Shown: positions 53,749-62,327 of the stretch, piece after piece
Layout of the letters: every line of letters starts with the position of its first letter
Position numbering within the stretch: position 1 is the stretch's first letter
NCBI GenBank assembly: GCA_951802115.1
Contig: CATOPL010000002.1
Location: forward strand, 186,001 to 250,000
Origin: an uncultured Lachnospiraceae bacterium
GTDB taxonomy: Bacteria > Bacillota > Clostridia > Lachnospirales > Lachnospiraceae
Direction of reading: 5' to 3'
Length of the DNA stretch: 64,000 bases
The notes under the pieces: generated by a model
Database searches by the model: none
Seen by the model: only the letters and a program-made list of their open reading frames with translations
Told to the model about the DNA's origin: nothing
Translations under genes and position numbers: made by a program

Positions 53749-54405
53749 ATGGGATTTATTAATTATATAAAAGAAGAGATCGATGTGATCCGGGAACGGG
53801 ATCCGGCGATCAAATCCAACATGGAAGTATTTCTTTATCCGACTTTTCATGCAATTTTGCGGTATCGTTTTGCACATCGTTTGTATCAGAACGGACATTA
53901 TTTCTGGGCAAGATGGATTTCACAGCGTACAGCAAGAAAGACAGGAATTGAAATTCATCCGGGAGCGACGATCGGAAAAGGACTGTTTATCGACCACGGG
54001 ACGGGGGTGGTCATAGGAGAGACAGCGGTTCTGGGAGACAATGTGACATTGTATCAGGGTGTGACTCTGGGCGGAACGGGTAAAGAGCAGGGAAAACGCC
54101 ATCCGACACTCGAAGACAATGTCATGGTTAGTGCAGGGGCCAAAATACTGGGTTCTTTTACAATCGGGGAAAATTCAAAAATAGGCGCCGGGAGCGTCGT
54201 GCTCGGCCCGGTGCCGGCAAACTGTACGGTCGTTGGAATTCCGGGAAGGATTGTCAAAAAAGACAGTATCCGGATACCAAGAAACGATCTGGATCAGGTC
54301 AACCTTCCGGATCCGATTCTGGATGCGATTTCGGAACTTCAGAAGGAAAACAGAAAACTGCAGAAGGAGTTGAACATGCTGAAGGAAGCTGTAAAAGAGG
54401 CGTAA
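53749..54405 (+). CDS. cysE: Serine O-acetyltransferase
   Basis: A 218-residue CysE, shorter than the Escherichia coli form but normal for Firmicutes. The hexapeptide repeats include GIEIHPGATIGKGLFIDHG with the catalytic His-Asp, IGETAVLGDNVTLYQGVTLG and GGTGKEQGKRHPTLED. The C-terminus (about 190-218) is a short coiled coil. ATG 53749 follows AAGGAG. It makes O-acetylserine for cysteine synthesis and is controlled by the Cys T-box. Downstream cysS completes the classical pair. Confidence 0.95.
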   Translation: MGFINYIKEEIDVIRERDPAIKSNMEVFLYPTFHAILRYRFAHRLYQNGHYFWARWISQRTARKTGIEIHPGATIGKGLFIDHGTGVVIGETAVLGDNVTLYQGVTLGGTGKEQGKRHPTLEDNVMVSAGAKILGSFTIGENSKIGAGSVVLGPVPANCTVVGIPGRIVKKDSIRIPRNDLDQVNLPDPILDAISELQKENRKLQKELNMLKEAVKEA

Positions 54406-54486
54406 GAGCGTCTCGGTTCATGCTTATAGAAATGAAAAAATACAAAACCTTATTTGCCAAAACAGAGATTTAGGAGGAATGCAGTC

Positions 54487-55896
54487 ATGATTCGAATTTA
54501 CAATACGTTATCTAAGAAAAAAGAAGAATTTATCCCTCTTGAGGAGGGAAAAGTCCGTATGTATGTATGCGGACCGACGGTTTATAATTTTATTCATATC
54601 GGAAATGCCAGGCCGATGATTGTATTTGATACGGTTCGCCGCTATATGGAACACAAAGGCTATGAGGTGAACTTTGTATCCAATTTTACCGATGTGGATG
54701 ATAAAATTATTAAAAAAGCAAATGAGGAGGGCGTGTCTGCAGACGAGATCTCCAGCAGATATATTGCAGAGTGCAAAAAGGATATGGAAGGCATGAATAT
54801 TATGCCTGCAACCACGCATCCGCTTGCGACGCAGGAGATCGATGGTATGATTGAAATGATTTCCATCCTGATCGAAAAGGGATATGCATATGCGGTAAAC
54901 GGAACGGTGTACTTTCGCACGCGGCGTTTTGAAACTTATGGGAAACTGTCTCACAAAAATCTGGATGATCTGCAGGGAGGCAATCGTTCTCTGCTGGTAT
55001 CCGGAGAAGATGAGAAAGAAGATTCCCTTGATTTTGTGCTCTGGAAACCGAAGAAAGAAGGTGAGCCTTACTGGGTTTCTCCCTGGGGAGAGGGACGTCC
55101 GGGCTGGCATATTGAGTGCTCGGTTATGTCCCGGAAATACCTTGGAGAACAGATCGATATTCACGGCGGCGGAGAAGATCTGGTTTTTCCGCATCATGAA
55201 AATGAGATTGCCCAGAGTGAAGCCTGCAGCGGGTCAGTCTTTGCCAGATATTGGATGCACAATGCATTTTTGAATATTGATAACCGCAAAATGTCCAAAT
55301 CTCTTGGCAATTTCTTTACGGTCCGGGAAATCAGCGAGAAGTATGATCTGCAGATTCTACGGTTTTTTATGCTGAATGCGCACTACCGCAGTCCGCTGAA
55401 TTTCAGCGCCGAACTGATGGAGGCGTCTAAAAATGCGTTGGAGCGTGTACAGACTGCTGTAGACAATCTGAAATATCTGGCGGAGTGCGCAGCGACAGAA
55501 GAGCTGTCTGCGCAGGAGTCAGAGAGTATCAAAGAGTCGGAAGTGTTTGAATCGGATTTTGACCGCGCAATGGATGATGATTTTAACACGGCAGATGCGA
55601 TTGCGGCGGTATTTGATCTCGTGAAATTTGCCAATACTCATGCGAAAGAGGGAAGCAGCAGGAGTTTTGCACAGACGCTGTGCGGTAAAATTCAGAGCTT
55701 GTGCGATATTCTTGGAATTATCACCGAAAAGAAGGCGGAACTGTTGGATACAGAGATTGAGGGCCTGATTGAAGAGAGACAGGCGGCAAGAAAAGCGAAA
55801 GACTTTTCCAGAGCCGATGAGATTCGGAATCTTCTGCTGGAGAAAGGGATTATTCTCGAAGATACACGTGAAGGAGTAAAATGGAAGAGAGCATAA
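54487..55896 (+). CDS. cysS: Cysteine-tRNA ligase
   Basis: A 469-residue class I synthetase. It has [16 protein letters not shown], containing a zinc cysteine and the HIGH-type HIGN, then [25 protein letters not shown] and RKMSKSLGN, all in place. The C-terminal helical domain is of usual length. ATG 54487 follows AGGAGG. It charges tRNA-Cys and follows cysE by 81 bases, so it is probably co-transcribed under the Cys T-box. The stop lies within the start of mrnC, overlapping by 16 bases. Confidence 0.97.
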   Translation: MIRIYNTLSKKKEEFIPLEEGKVRMYVCGPTVYNFIHIGNARPMIVFDTVRRYMEHKGYEVNFVSNFTDVDDKIIKKANEEGVSADEISSRYIAECKKDMEGMNIMPATTHPLATQEIDGMIEMISILIEKGYAYAVNGTVYFRTRRFETYGKLSHKNLDDLQGGNRSLLVSGEDEKEDSLDFVLWKPKKEGEPYWVSPWGEGRPGWHIECSVMSRKYLGEQIDIHGGGEDLVFPHHENEIAQSEACSGSVFARYWMHNAFLNIDNRKMSKSLGNFFTVREISEKYDLQILRFFMLNAHYRSPLNFSAELMEASKNALERVQTAVDNLKYLAECAATEELSAQESESIKESEVFESDFDRAMDDDFNTADAIAAVFDLVKFANTHAKEGSSRSFAQTLCGKIQSLCDILGIITEKKAELLDTEIEGLIEERQAARKAKDFSRADEIRNLLLEKGIILEDTREGVKWKRA

Positions 55897-56312
55897 AATA
55901 TCTGAAAGAACAGTTCGGGCTTAAAGATGTGGATATGAGGACCTATTCGCCTCAGGTACTTGCCTATATCGGAGACGCGGTTTATGAACTGATCATCCGG
56001 ACTGTTCTGGTAGAACAGGGGAACTGTCAGGCCAGCATTCTTCATAAAAAAGCCAGCGGTTATGTAAAGGCGTCTGCGCAGGCATCGATGATACTGGCAC
56101 TTAGGGAAGAGCTGACGGAGGAAGAGCATCACGTCTATAAAAGAGGACGTAATGCCAAAGCATTCAGTATGGCGAAGCATGCTACCATGAGCGAGTACCG
56201 TCACGCTACAGGTTTTGAGGCACTGATGGGACATCTGTATCTTACAGGTCAGATGATCCGGATGATCGATTTGGTCCGGATGGGGATGGAACGGACAGGA
56301 GGACTGCCATGA
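55881..56312 (+). CDS. mrnC: Mini-ribonuclease III
   Basis: A 143-residue RNase III-like enzyme without a double-strand-RNA-binding domain. YIGDAVYELIIR carries the catalytic acids, and KKASGYVKASAQ and RGRNAKAFSMAKHATMSEYRHATGFEALMG are typical. It trims the ends of 23S rRNA precursor. The position directly after cysS is conserved from Bacillus subtilis to Clostridia. Confidence 0.92.
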   Translation: MEESIKYLKEQFGLKDVDMRTYSPQVLAYIGDAVYELIIRTVLVEQGNCQASILHKKASGYVKASAQASMILALREELTEEEHHVYKRGRNAKAFSMAKHATMSEYRHATGFEALMGHLYLTGQMIRMIDLVRMGMERTGGLP

Positions 56313-57049
56313 GGTATGAGGAACTGACGATAGAAGGACGAAATGCAGTGCTGGAGGCATTTCGTTCCGGAAAGACGATAGATAAGCTGTTTGTCCTGAA
56401 AGGGTGTCAGGATGGTCCAGTGAACAGCATTTTGAGAGAGGCCAGAAAGCGGGACACCATAGTCAGCTTTGTGGCGAAGGAGCGTCTGGATCAGATGTCG
56501 GAAACCGGGAAGCATCAGGGAGTTATCGCGCATGCCGCTGCCTATGAATATGCAGAAATAGACGATATTCTGAGACGGGCGGAGGAAAAAGGGGAACCGC
56601 CGTTTCTTATCCTGCTGGACAATATTGAAGATCCGCATAATCTCGGAGCGATTATCCGTACGGCAAATCTTGCCGGCGCTCACGGAGTTGTGATTCCGAA
56701 GAGACGGGCGGCAGGACTTACGGCTACGGTTGCCAAAGCTTCTGCCGGAGCAATTAACTATACGCCGGTGGCGAAGGTGACCAATCTGTGTGCAGCGATA
56801 GAGGAGCTGAAGAAAAAGGGGCTCTGGTTTGTCTGCGCGGATATGGAAGGAACCAGAATGTACGATCTGGATCTGAAGGGTCCTGTCGGCGTGGTTATCG
56901 GAAATGAAGGAGAAGGGGTAAGCCGTCTGGTCAGGGAGAAATGTGATCTGACAGCTTCTATTCCCATGAAGGGAGATATTGATTCTCTTAATGCATCAGT
57001 AGCGGCCGGTATACTGGCATATGAAATTGTAAGACAGAGGATGTGCTGA
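56309..57049 (+). CDS. rlmB: 23S rRNA (guanosine-2'-O)-methyltransferase, RlmB/TrmH family
   Basis: A 246-residue SPOUT methyltransferase. The N-terminal L30e-like substrate domain (1-75) is followed by the knotted domain with LDNIEDPHNLGAIIRTA (motif 1), VVIGNEGEGVSRLV (motif 2) and ASIPMKGDIDSLNASVAAGI (motif 3). It methylates a guanosine in the 23S rRNA peptidyl-transferase region. The ATGA overlap with mrnC and the following sigH fit the conserved cysS-mrnC-rlmB-sigH order. Confidence 0.94.
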   Translation: MRYEELTIEGRNAVLEAFRSGKTIDKLFVLKGCQDGPVNSILREARKRDTIVSFVAKERLDQMSETGKHQGVIAHAAAYEYAEIDDILRRAEEKGEPPFLILLDNIEDPHNLGAIIRTANLAGAHGVVIPKRRAAGLTATVAKASAGAINYTPVAKVTNLCAAIEELKKKGLWFVCADMEGTRMYDLDLKGPVGVVIGNEGEGVSRLVREKCDLTASIPMKGDIDSLNASVAAGILAYEIVRQRMC

Positions 57050-57050
57050 T

Positions 57051-57641
57051 TTGAGTCTGAAAGAGCGTTATCAAACACTGAAAGATGAAGAGCTTCTGAT
57101 GCGTATGGAAGCAGATGAGCCGGAGGTTGTGGAGTATTTGCTGGATAAGTACAAGCCGCTGGTAAAAAGACAGGCGCGTACCATGTATCTGATCGGCGGA
57201 GAAAATGATGATTTGATTCAGGAAGGTATGATCGGTCTTTTTAAGGCAATCCAGAATTTTCGTACGGGTGAAGAGGGATCGTTTTATACTTTTGCGGAGT
57301 TGTGTATTACACGGCAGATGTATACGGCAGTGCAGGCTTCCAATCGTAAAAAACATGCGCCGCTGAATTCGTATGTGTCGCTGGATGAAGAGCCGCAGAT
57401 CTATATGGAGCCGAACCCCGAGGATCTGGTGATTGACCAGGAGAATCTTGAAAACCGGTACAATCAGATTCACAGCCGGCTGAGCAATATGGAAAAACTG
57501 GTGCTGGAGCTCTACCTGGAAGGTAAGAGCTATGGGCAGATTGCATCGGTGATTGGGAAGAATGAAAAGGCTGTCGACAACACGATCCAGAGGCTGAAAA
57601 AAAAGTTGGATAAAGATGAAAAAAGTGTTGACACTAAATAA
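57051..57641 (+). CDS. sigH: RNA polymerase sigma-H factor
   Basis: A 196-residue sigma-70-family factor starting at TTG, with AGAGGA upstream. Region 2 is seen in DDLIQEGMIGLFKAIQNF, the core-binding signature of SigH, and region 4 in LSNMEKLVLELYLEGKSYGQIA with KAVDNTIQRLKKKL. In Bacillus, SigH controls early sporulation and competence genes. The rlmB-to-sigH order is conserved; the NYN-domain gene (yacP/rae1) usually between them is missing, giving a one-base gap. The end of the gene also holds the promoter of the tRNA-Thr gene. Confidence 0.92.
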   Translation: MSLKERYQTLKDEELLMRMEADEPEVVEYLLDKYKPLVKRQARTMYLIGGENDDLIQEGMIGLFKAIQNFRTGEEGSFYTFAELCITRQMYTAVQASNRKKHAPLNSYVSLDEEPQIYMEPNPEDLVIDQENLENRYNQIHSRLSNMEKLVLELYLEGKSYGQIASVIGKNEKAVDNTIQRLKKKLDKDEKSVDTK

Positions 57642-57656
57642 TGGCTGTGATATTAT
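57628..57656 (+). promoter_or_regulatory. Sigma-A promoter of tRNA-Thr
   Basis: TTGACA (57628-57633), a 17-base spacer and TATTAT (57651-57656). The -35 box lies within the last codons of sigH. Confidence 0.75.
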
Positions 57657-57687
57657 AATCAAGTCGCGGGTGCAGGCGATATGACAG

Positions 57688-57760
57688 GCTGCTGTGGCTC
57701 AGTCGGTAGAGCGTCGCATTGGTAGTGCGGAGGTCACGGGTCCGATTCCCGTCAGCAGCT
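57688..57760 (+). tRNA. tRNA-Thr (GGT)
   Basis: A 73-base cloverleaf: acceptor GCTGCTG pairs with CAGCAGC, discriminator T; D arm GCTC...GAGC; anticodon stem TCGCA/TGCGG with loop TTGGTAG, anticodon GGT; T arm CACGGGTCCGATTCCCGT. No CCA encoded. It reads ACC, the codon used as specifier by the thrS T-box. Confidence 0.92.
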
Positions 57761-57767
57761 TTGGAGA

Positions 57768-57797
57768 GCGGAGATTCCATGGAATTTCCGCTTTTTT
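57768..57797 (+). terminator. Rho-independent terminator after tRNA-Thr
   Basis: GCGGAGATTCC and GGAATTTCCGC pair over eleven positions (one G-T) with a two-base centre, followed by six T. Confidence 0.85.
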
Positions 57798-57803
57798 CGT
57801 ATA

Positions 57804-57830
57804 CTTATTGGACTGCTGATGGACAATAAG
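57804..57830. repeat. 27-base palindromic element, copy 2
   Basis: CTTATTG and CAATAAG end a 27-base element that matches copy 1 at 46932 at most positions, including the ACTG and ATG of the centre. The inner pairing is imperfect here. It lies between the tRNA-Thr terminator and the flippase gene, 28 bases before the start codon. Confidence 0.55.
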
Positions 57831-57858
57831 GTATTTAGTTTAGGAGAGGAATGGGCAG

Positions 57859-59301
57859 ATGAAGGTATTGGTCAGAAAAGGAATCCAGGCGTTTCAGCAG
57901 ATGTCGGTGCAGGTAAGAGCTTCCATGGCGTTTATGGCCGTAAACTTTATGCAGAAAGGCATCTCTTTTCTGACGGCGCCCATTTTTACGAGACTGTTGA
58001 CGACAGAAGAATACGGAAAGATTACCGTTTACGCTTCCTGGCTGGATGTAATCGGAATTTTTGCCATGTTCGGACTGTGCAACAATGTCTTCTATAACGG
58101 GATTACGGAGTTTAAGAAAGACAGAAACCGGTTTGTATTTTCCATGCTTACTCTGTCAAATCTTATTACACTGCTTGTTTTTGCCGCAGTCTGGACGGTA
58201 AATAAATACGTGTTTCGATTTTTGCAGGTATCGGATCATCTGATTCTGTTTATGTTTTTTACATTTCTTCTGGAACCGGCGTTCGAGTTCTGGAAGACTA
58301 GACAGAGATTCGATTTTAAATACCGGCTTCTGTGCGTATTTATGCTCCTGGTGATGATTTTCTCACCGCTCTGTGCGATAGGCGGAATTTTTCTGTTTCC
58401 GGAAGCGAAGGTGGAGGCCAGAATTGTCGGTGCACAGCTGATGACGCTGTTGATCTGTACGGGCTGCTATGTGCTTACAGTTTTGCGGGCGGAAGGTATG
58501 CCCAGAGTGAGATACTGGAAGTATGCGCTTTTGTATAACCTGCCTCTGATTCCGTATTTTCTTTCTACCTATATTTTAAGCAGCAGCGACCGGCTGATGA
58601 TCGCTCATTACTGCGGGGAAGACAAGGCGGGGATTTACGGCATTGCCTATACGATGTCTGCGGTCGTAAATATTATCTGGTCTTCTGTAAATGCGACGAT
58701 GATCCCCACGATCTATAAACGCTGTGAAGAGAAAAGAATGCATACGTTGTCTGAATTTGTCAATCCTGTCATCATGGCATATGCTTCCATATGTATTATG
58801 ATCATGATGATGGCCCCGGAGGTTATTGCTTTTCTGGCGCCTTCCAGTTATGGAGAAGGGATGTATGTGATTCCGGCGATCGTGGGCGGCGTTTTTTATA
58901 TGTCCATCTTCAGCATCTTTTCAAACGTGATTTACTATCATAAAAAGCCCAGATATGTGATGGGGGCAGGAGTGGCTGCGGCTGTCGCCAATTTTATCCT
59001 CAATATGCTCTTTATACCGACAGTCGGCTATCTTGCTGCCGGGTATACAACACTGGCGGCATATCTGGTTGAAGTTCTGTGGGCCTATATGGCGATGAAG
59101 AAAGTGACGGGAAGCTCCGTCTATGATATGAAGAAGCTGATTCTCGTAGGAAGCGGCGTGCTGGCTATAGCGGCGGCGGCTCCGCTTCTGTATCCTTATA
59201 TGGCGGTCAGACTGTTTCTGCTGGCAGGGCTTCTGTGGTATTTGTGGAAGAACCGGAACGATATGATTCAAATGATCTGGAGGAAAAGAAATCATGAATA
59301 G
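57859..59301 (+). CDS. Polysaccharide flippase, Wzx/RfbX type
   Basis: A 480-residue polytopic protein of the MOP (oligosaccharide flippase) superfamily with about twelve to fourteen membrane segments. N-terminal FMQKGISFLTAPIFTRLLTTEEYGK is the family signature. YFLSTYILSSSDRLMIAHYCGEDKAGIYGIAY and the C-terminal half AAAVANFILNMLFIPTVGYLAAGYTT are also typical. It should move undecaprenyl-linked repeat units across the membrane. It is the only flippase of this type visible in the window, although the main polysaccharide genes are over 14 kb upstream. The next gene overlaps by 8 bases. Confidence 0.9.
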   Translation: MKVLVRKGIQAFQQMSVQVRASMAFMAVNFMQKGISFLTAPIFTRLLTTEEYGKITVYASWLDVIGIFAMFGLCNNVFYNGITEFKKDRNRFVFSMLTLSNLITLLVFAAVWTVNKYVFRFLQVSDHLILFMFFTFLLEPAFEFWKTRQRFDFKYRLLCVFMLLVMIFSPLCAIGGIFLFPEAKVEARIVGAQLMTLLICTGCYVLTVLRAEGMPRVRYWKYALLYNLPLIPYFLSTYILSSSDRLMIAHYCGEDKAGIYGIAYTMSAVVNIIWSSVNATMIPTIYKRCEEKRMHTLSEFVNPVIMAYASICIMIMMMAPEVIAFLAPSSYGEGMYVIPAIVGGVFYMSIFSIFSNVIYYHKKPRYVMGAGVAAAVANFILNMLFIPTVGYLAAGYTTLAAYLVEVLWAYMAMKKVTGSSVYDMKKLILVGSGVLAIAAAAPLLYPYMAVRLFLLAGLLWYLWKNRNDMIQMIWRKRNHE

Positions 59302-60493
59302 CTGGATAAGAAGAAAATTTCTTTTTCTGTATAAATATTCGGGGAAATGGATTTCCCGCTTTATCAATCGAAAGAAAAGGAAAAAGCGGGAAAAGTACAA
59401 GATACTGCTGTTCTGCAACGCTTCTGCGATGGAGGAGCACCTTTTGAATTATGTGGAACAGGTTGAGGATGGGCCGTATCAGTTTTTTGTTTATTTTGGA
59501 ACCGGATATGTGGACGGAGCAAGGCACAGACTGGAGGATACTTTATTTCATGGGAAAAAGATAGTCCCTCTGGTATATCAGTGGCAGATGTTCTGCACAT
59601 ATTGGGATTTGATTGTATGTGCGGATCTGGATTATCCGTTCTGGCTGTTTAAAGGGACGATTCCTCTTCTTTACATTGGCCACGGGATATCAAATGTCAG
59701 TTATGACAAGGGAAAGACCGTGTATGATTATGGTCCCGAAAGCTATGATGAGAACGGGGAATTTCTGTTTGATAAAATGCTGGAACCTAACAGAAGGATC
59801 GCAGCGCTTATGAAAGAAAAAGACAGAAAATTTGCAGATCTGATCTGTCATACAGGGTACCGGTTTGCAGGGAAGATTAAAGAAGAGTCTCAAAAAGCGG
59901 CGTGGTACAGACAACAACTTGGCCTTCCTGCAGATCGTCCGGTGGTAAGCTTTTTTGGTTCCTGGAACAGGGAAAGTCTGTTTCATGTGCTGGGAGAAGA
60001 GCTGTTTGACATCTGTGATCGGTTAAAAGAGCAATATTCTTTTATCTTTTCCATTCATCCGCGGGAGTATCAGGAGTACGATCCGCAGGTAAAACCTATG
60101 GGAATGCTTGTTGAGAAACAGCGGGAAAAAGGATTTATCGTCCGCTCTCCCGGGGAGGACTGGATTCCGTATATTATGGCAAGCGATGTGGCGGTAGTGG
60201 ATTATTCTACGATGATGTCATTAGCGATCCTGGCGGGGAAAAAGGTGATTGTCAGTGAATTTCCGGATGAAAAGGTCGGCTCCTGTTCTCTGGGATATCA
60301 GGTAAAAAAGACATTTCCGGTATTGAAGGACGCGGCAGAGCTGGAGCAGGCGCTCAGACAGGTGCTGGAAATTTCCGCGTTTGGACAGATGGCTGAGAAA
60401 TTTCAGGAGGAGCTGTATGTATCTGCAGACGATTACAAAAAGAAAGTGCAGAGAATTACGGCGGAGATGACAGACGGACGGAGGTATTCGTGA
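59294..60493 (+). CDS. CDP-glycerol glycerophosphotransferase-like (TagB/TagF family)
   Basis: A 399-residue protein of the CDP-glycerol:poly(glycerophosphate) glycerophosphotransferase family. A basic, probably membrane-associated N-terminus (1-40) is followed by a GT-B-like fold with YIGHGISN, VVSFFGSWN, IFSIHPRE and VVDYSTMMSLA, where the His of HPRE and the Asp-Ser of DYST match known catalytic sites. It may add glycerol- or ribitol-phosphate to a glycan. It is coupled to the flippase gene, so the two probably share a substrate. No CDP-glycerol synthesis gene (tagD) is present in the window. Confidence 0.82.
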   Translation: MNSWIRRKFLFLYKYSGKWISRFINRKKRKKREKYKILLFCNASAMEEHLLNYVEQVEDGPYQFFVYFGTGYVDGARHRLEDTLFHGKKIVPLVYQWQMFCTYWDLIVCADLDYPFWLFKGTIPLLYIGHGISNVSYDKGKTVYDYGPESYDENGEFLFDKMLEPNRRIAALMKEKDRKFADLICHTGYRFAGKIKEESQKAAWYRQQLGLPADRPVVSFFGSWNRESLFHVLGEELFDICDRLKEQYSFIFSIHPREYQEYDPQVKPMGMLVEKQREKGFIVRSPGEDWIPYIMASDVAVVDYSTMMSLAILAGKKVIVSEFPDEKVGSCSLGYQVKKTFPVLKDAAELEQALRQVLEISAFGQMAEKFQEELYVSADDYKKKVQRITAEMTDGRRYS

Positions 60494-60554
60494 GGCGAGG
60501 GCCGCAAGGAATATCCGCCTGTGCCGGACGCTCAGAAAATGGACAGATATCATC

Positions 60555-60583
60555 TTGCAACCGTTACGGCAGTATGCTATGAT
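60555..60583 (+). promoter_or_regulatory. Sigma-A promoter of glnS
   Basis: TTGCAA (60555-60560), a 17-base spacer and TATGAT (60578-60583), 40 bases before the start codon of glnS. Confidence 0.65.
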
Positions 60584-60622
60584 AAAAACGTTTTACAGAC
60601 AGAGAATAAGGAGGAAGCTGTT

Positions 60623-62284
60623 ATGGAGAATGAAGTTGTTTCCAAAAATTTTATAGAGACAGAGATTGATAAAGATCTGGCAGAAGGAGTGTATCAGACC
60701 GTTCATACACGTTTTCCGCCGGAACCCAACGGTTATCTGCATATAGGCCATGCAAAATCGATTCTTCTGAATTATGGGCTGGCAAAAAAATATAACGGAA
60801 AATTCAATATGCGCTTTGACGATACAAACCCGACCAAGGAACGGACGGAGTTTGTAGATGCAATCAAACGGGATATTCAGTGGCTGGGCGCCGACTGGGA
60901 AGACCGGCTGTTTTTTGCTTCGGATTATTTTCCTCAGATGTACGAGGCAGCTGTAAAGCTGATCAAAAAGGGAAAAGCTTATGTGTGTGATCTGACGGCG
61001 GAAGAGATTCGCGAATATCGCGGGACGCTGAAGGAGCCGGGAAAAAACAGCCCGTACAGAGACCGTACAGTGGAGGAGAATCTGAAGCTGTTCGAGGATA
61101 TGAAAAACGGAGTTTATCAGGATGGAGAAAAAGTACTCCGTGCCAAAATTGATATGGCGTCTCCGAATATGAATATGCGGGATCCGGTCATCTATCGGGT
61201 GGCGCATATGAGTCATCATAATACCGGCGATGCATGGTGCATTTACCCTATGTATGACTTTGCGCATCCGATTGAAGATGCGATCGAGAATATTACGCAT
61301 TCTATCTGTACGCTGGAGTTCGAGGATCATCGTCCGCTGTATGACTGGGTAGTGAGAGAACTGGAATACCCGCATCCGCCGAGACAGATTGAATTTGCCA
61401 AGCTGTATCTGACAAATGTGGTGACTGGCAAACGTTATATTAAGAAGCTGGTGGAAGACGGCGTTGTGGACGGCTGGGATGATCCACGTCTGGTATCCAT
61501 CGCTGCTCTGCGCCGCAGAGGTTTTACGCCGGAGTCTCTGCAGATGTTTGTGGAACTGTGCGGAGTGGCAAAAGGACAGAGCTCTGTGGATTATGCGATG
61601 CTGGAATACTGTATTCGGGAAGACCTGAAGATGAAACGCTCCCGTATGATGGCGGTTCTGGATCCGATCAAGCTGGTGATTGATAATTATCCGGAAAGCG
61701 AAGTGGAATATCTGGATGCGGCCAATAATCTGGAAAATGAAGCCCTTGGAACGAGACGGATTCCGTTCTGCCGGGAACTGTATATTGAACGTGATGACTT
61801 TATGGAAGAGCCGCCGAAAAAATATTTCCGTCTTTTCCCGGGAAATGAAGTCCGTCTGATGCATGCATATTTTGTAAAATGCGAAAGTTTTGTAAAAGAC
61901 GAGGATGGAAAAGTAGTGGAAGTACATTGTACTTATGACCCGGAGACCAGGGCGGACAGCGGCTTTACCGGAAGGAAAGTAAAAGGTACGATTCACTGGG
62001 TGCCGGCTCCTCACGCGGTGGATGCAGAGGTTCGTCTTTATGAAAACCTGATCGATGAAGAGAAGGGGGTGTATAATGAGGACGGCAGTATGAATATCAA
62101 TCCGGATTCTTTGAAAGTGGTGCGGGCGAAGCTGGAACCTGCGCTTCAGGATGTAAAGGCGTATGACAGTTTTCAGTTTGTCAGAAATGGATTTTTCTGT
62201 GTCGATGCTAAGGATTCGAGGGAAGATGCGCTGGTGTTTAACCGGATCGTGTCGCTGAAGAGCTCTTTCAAACTTCCGAAATAG
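60623..62284 (+). CDS. glnS: Glutamine-tRNA ligase
   Basis: A 553-residue class I synthetase. The HIGH motif is in [12 protein letters not shown], followed by [11 protein letters not shown]. The region corresponding to KMSKS reads [12 protein letters not shown], then [19 protein letters not shown], and the C-terminal beta-barrels have [13 protein letters not shown] and [10 protein letters not shown]. These match bacterial GlnRS rather than GluRS. ATG 60623 follows AAGGAGG; the frame opens 102 bases earlier across the promoter. It charges tRNA-Gln directly. A MocR-type regulator gene follows after 43 bases. Confidence 0.95.
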   Translation: MENEVVSKNFIETEIDKDLAEGVYQTVHTRFPPEPNGYLHIGHAKSILLNYGLAKKYNGKFNMRFDDTNPTKERTEFVDAIKRDIQWLGADWEDRLFFASDYFPQMYEAAVKLIKKGKAYVCDLTAEEIREYRGTLKEPGKNSPYRDRTVEENLKLFEDMKNGVYQDGEKVLRAKIDMASPNMNMRDPVIYRVAHMSHHNTGDAWCIYPMYDFAHPIEDAIENITHSICTLEFEDHRPLYDWVVRELEYPHPPRQIEFAKLYLTNVVTGKRYIKKLVEDGVVDGWDDPRLVSIAALRRRGFTPESLQMFVELCGVAKGQSSVDYAMLEYCIREDLKMKRSRMMAVLDPIKLVIDNYPESEVEYLDAANNLENEALGTRRIPFCRELYIERDDFMEEPPKKYFRLFPGNEVRLMHAYFVKCESFVKDEDGKVVEVHCTYDPETRADSGFTGRKVKGTIHWVPAPHAVDAEVRLYENLIDEEKGVYNEDGSMNINPDSLKVVRAKLEPALQDVKAYDSFQFVRNGFFCVDAKDSREDALVFNRIVSLKSSFKLPK

Positions 62285-62327
62285 TATCAGAGCTGCCGGA
62301 ACATATCACGAAAGGCGGTGCAGAGGC

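Noticed and set aside
60593..62014. A 473-codon minus-strand frame opposite glnS
   Set aside because: Shadow of glnS: no ribosome site and no recognisable motif, while the plus strand encodes all GlnRS motifs.
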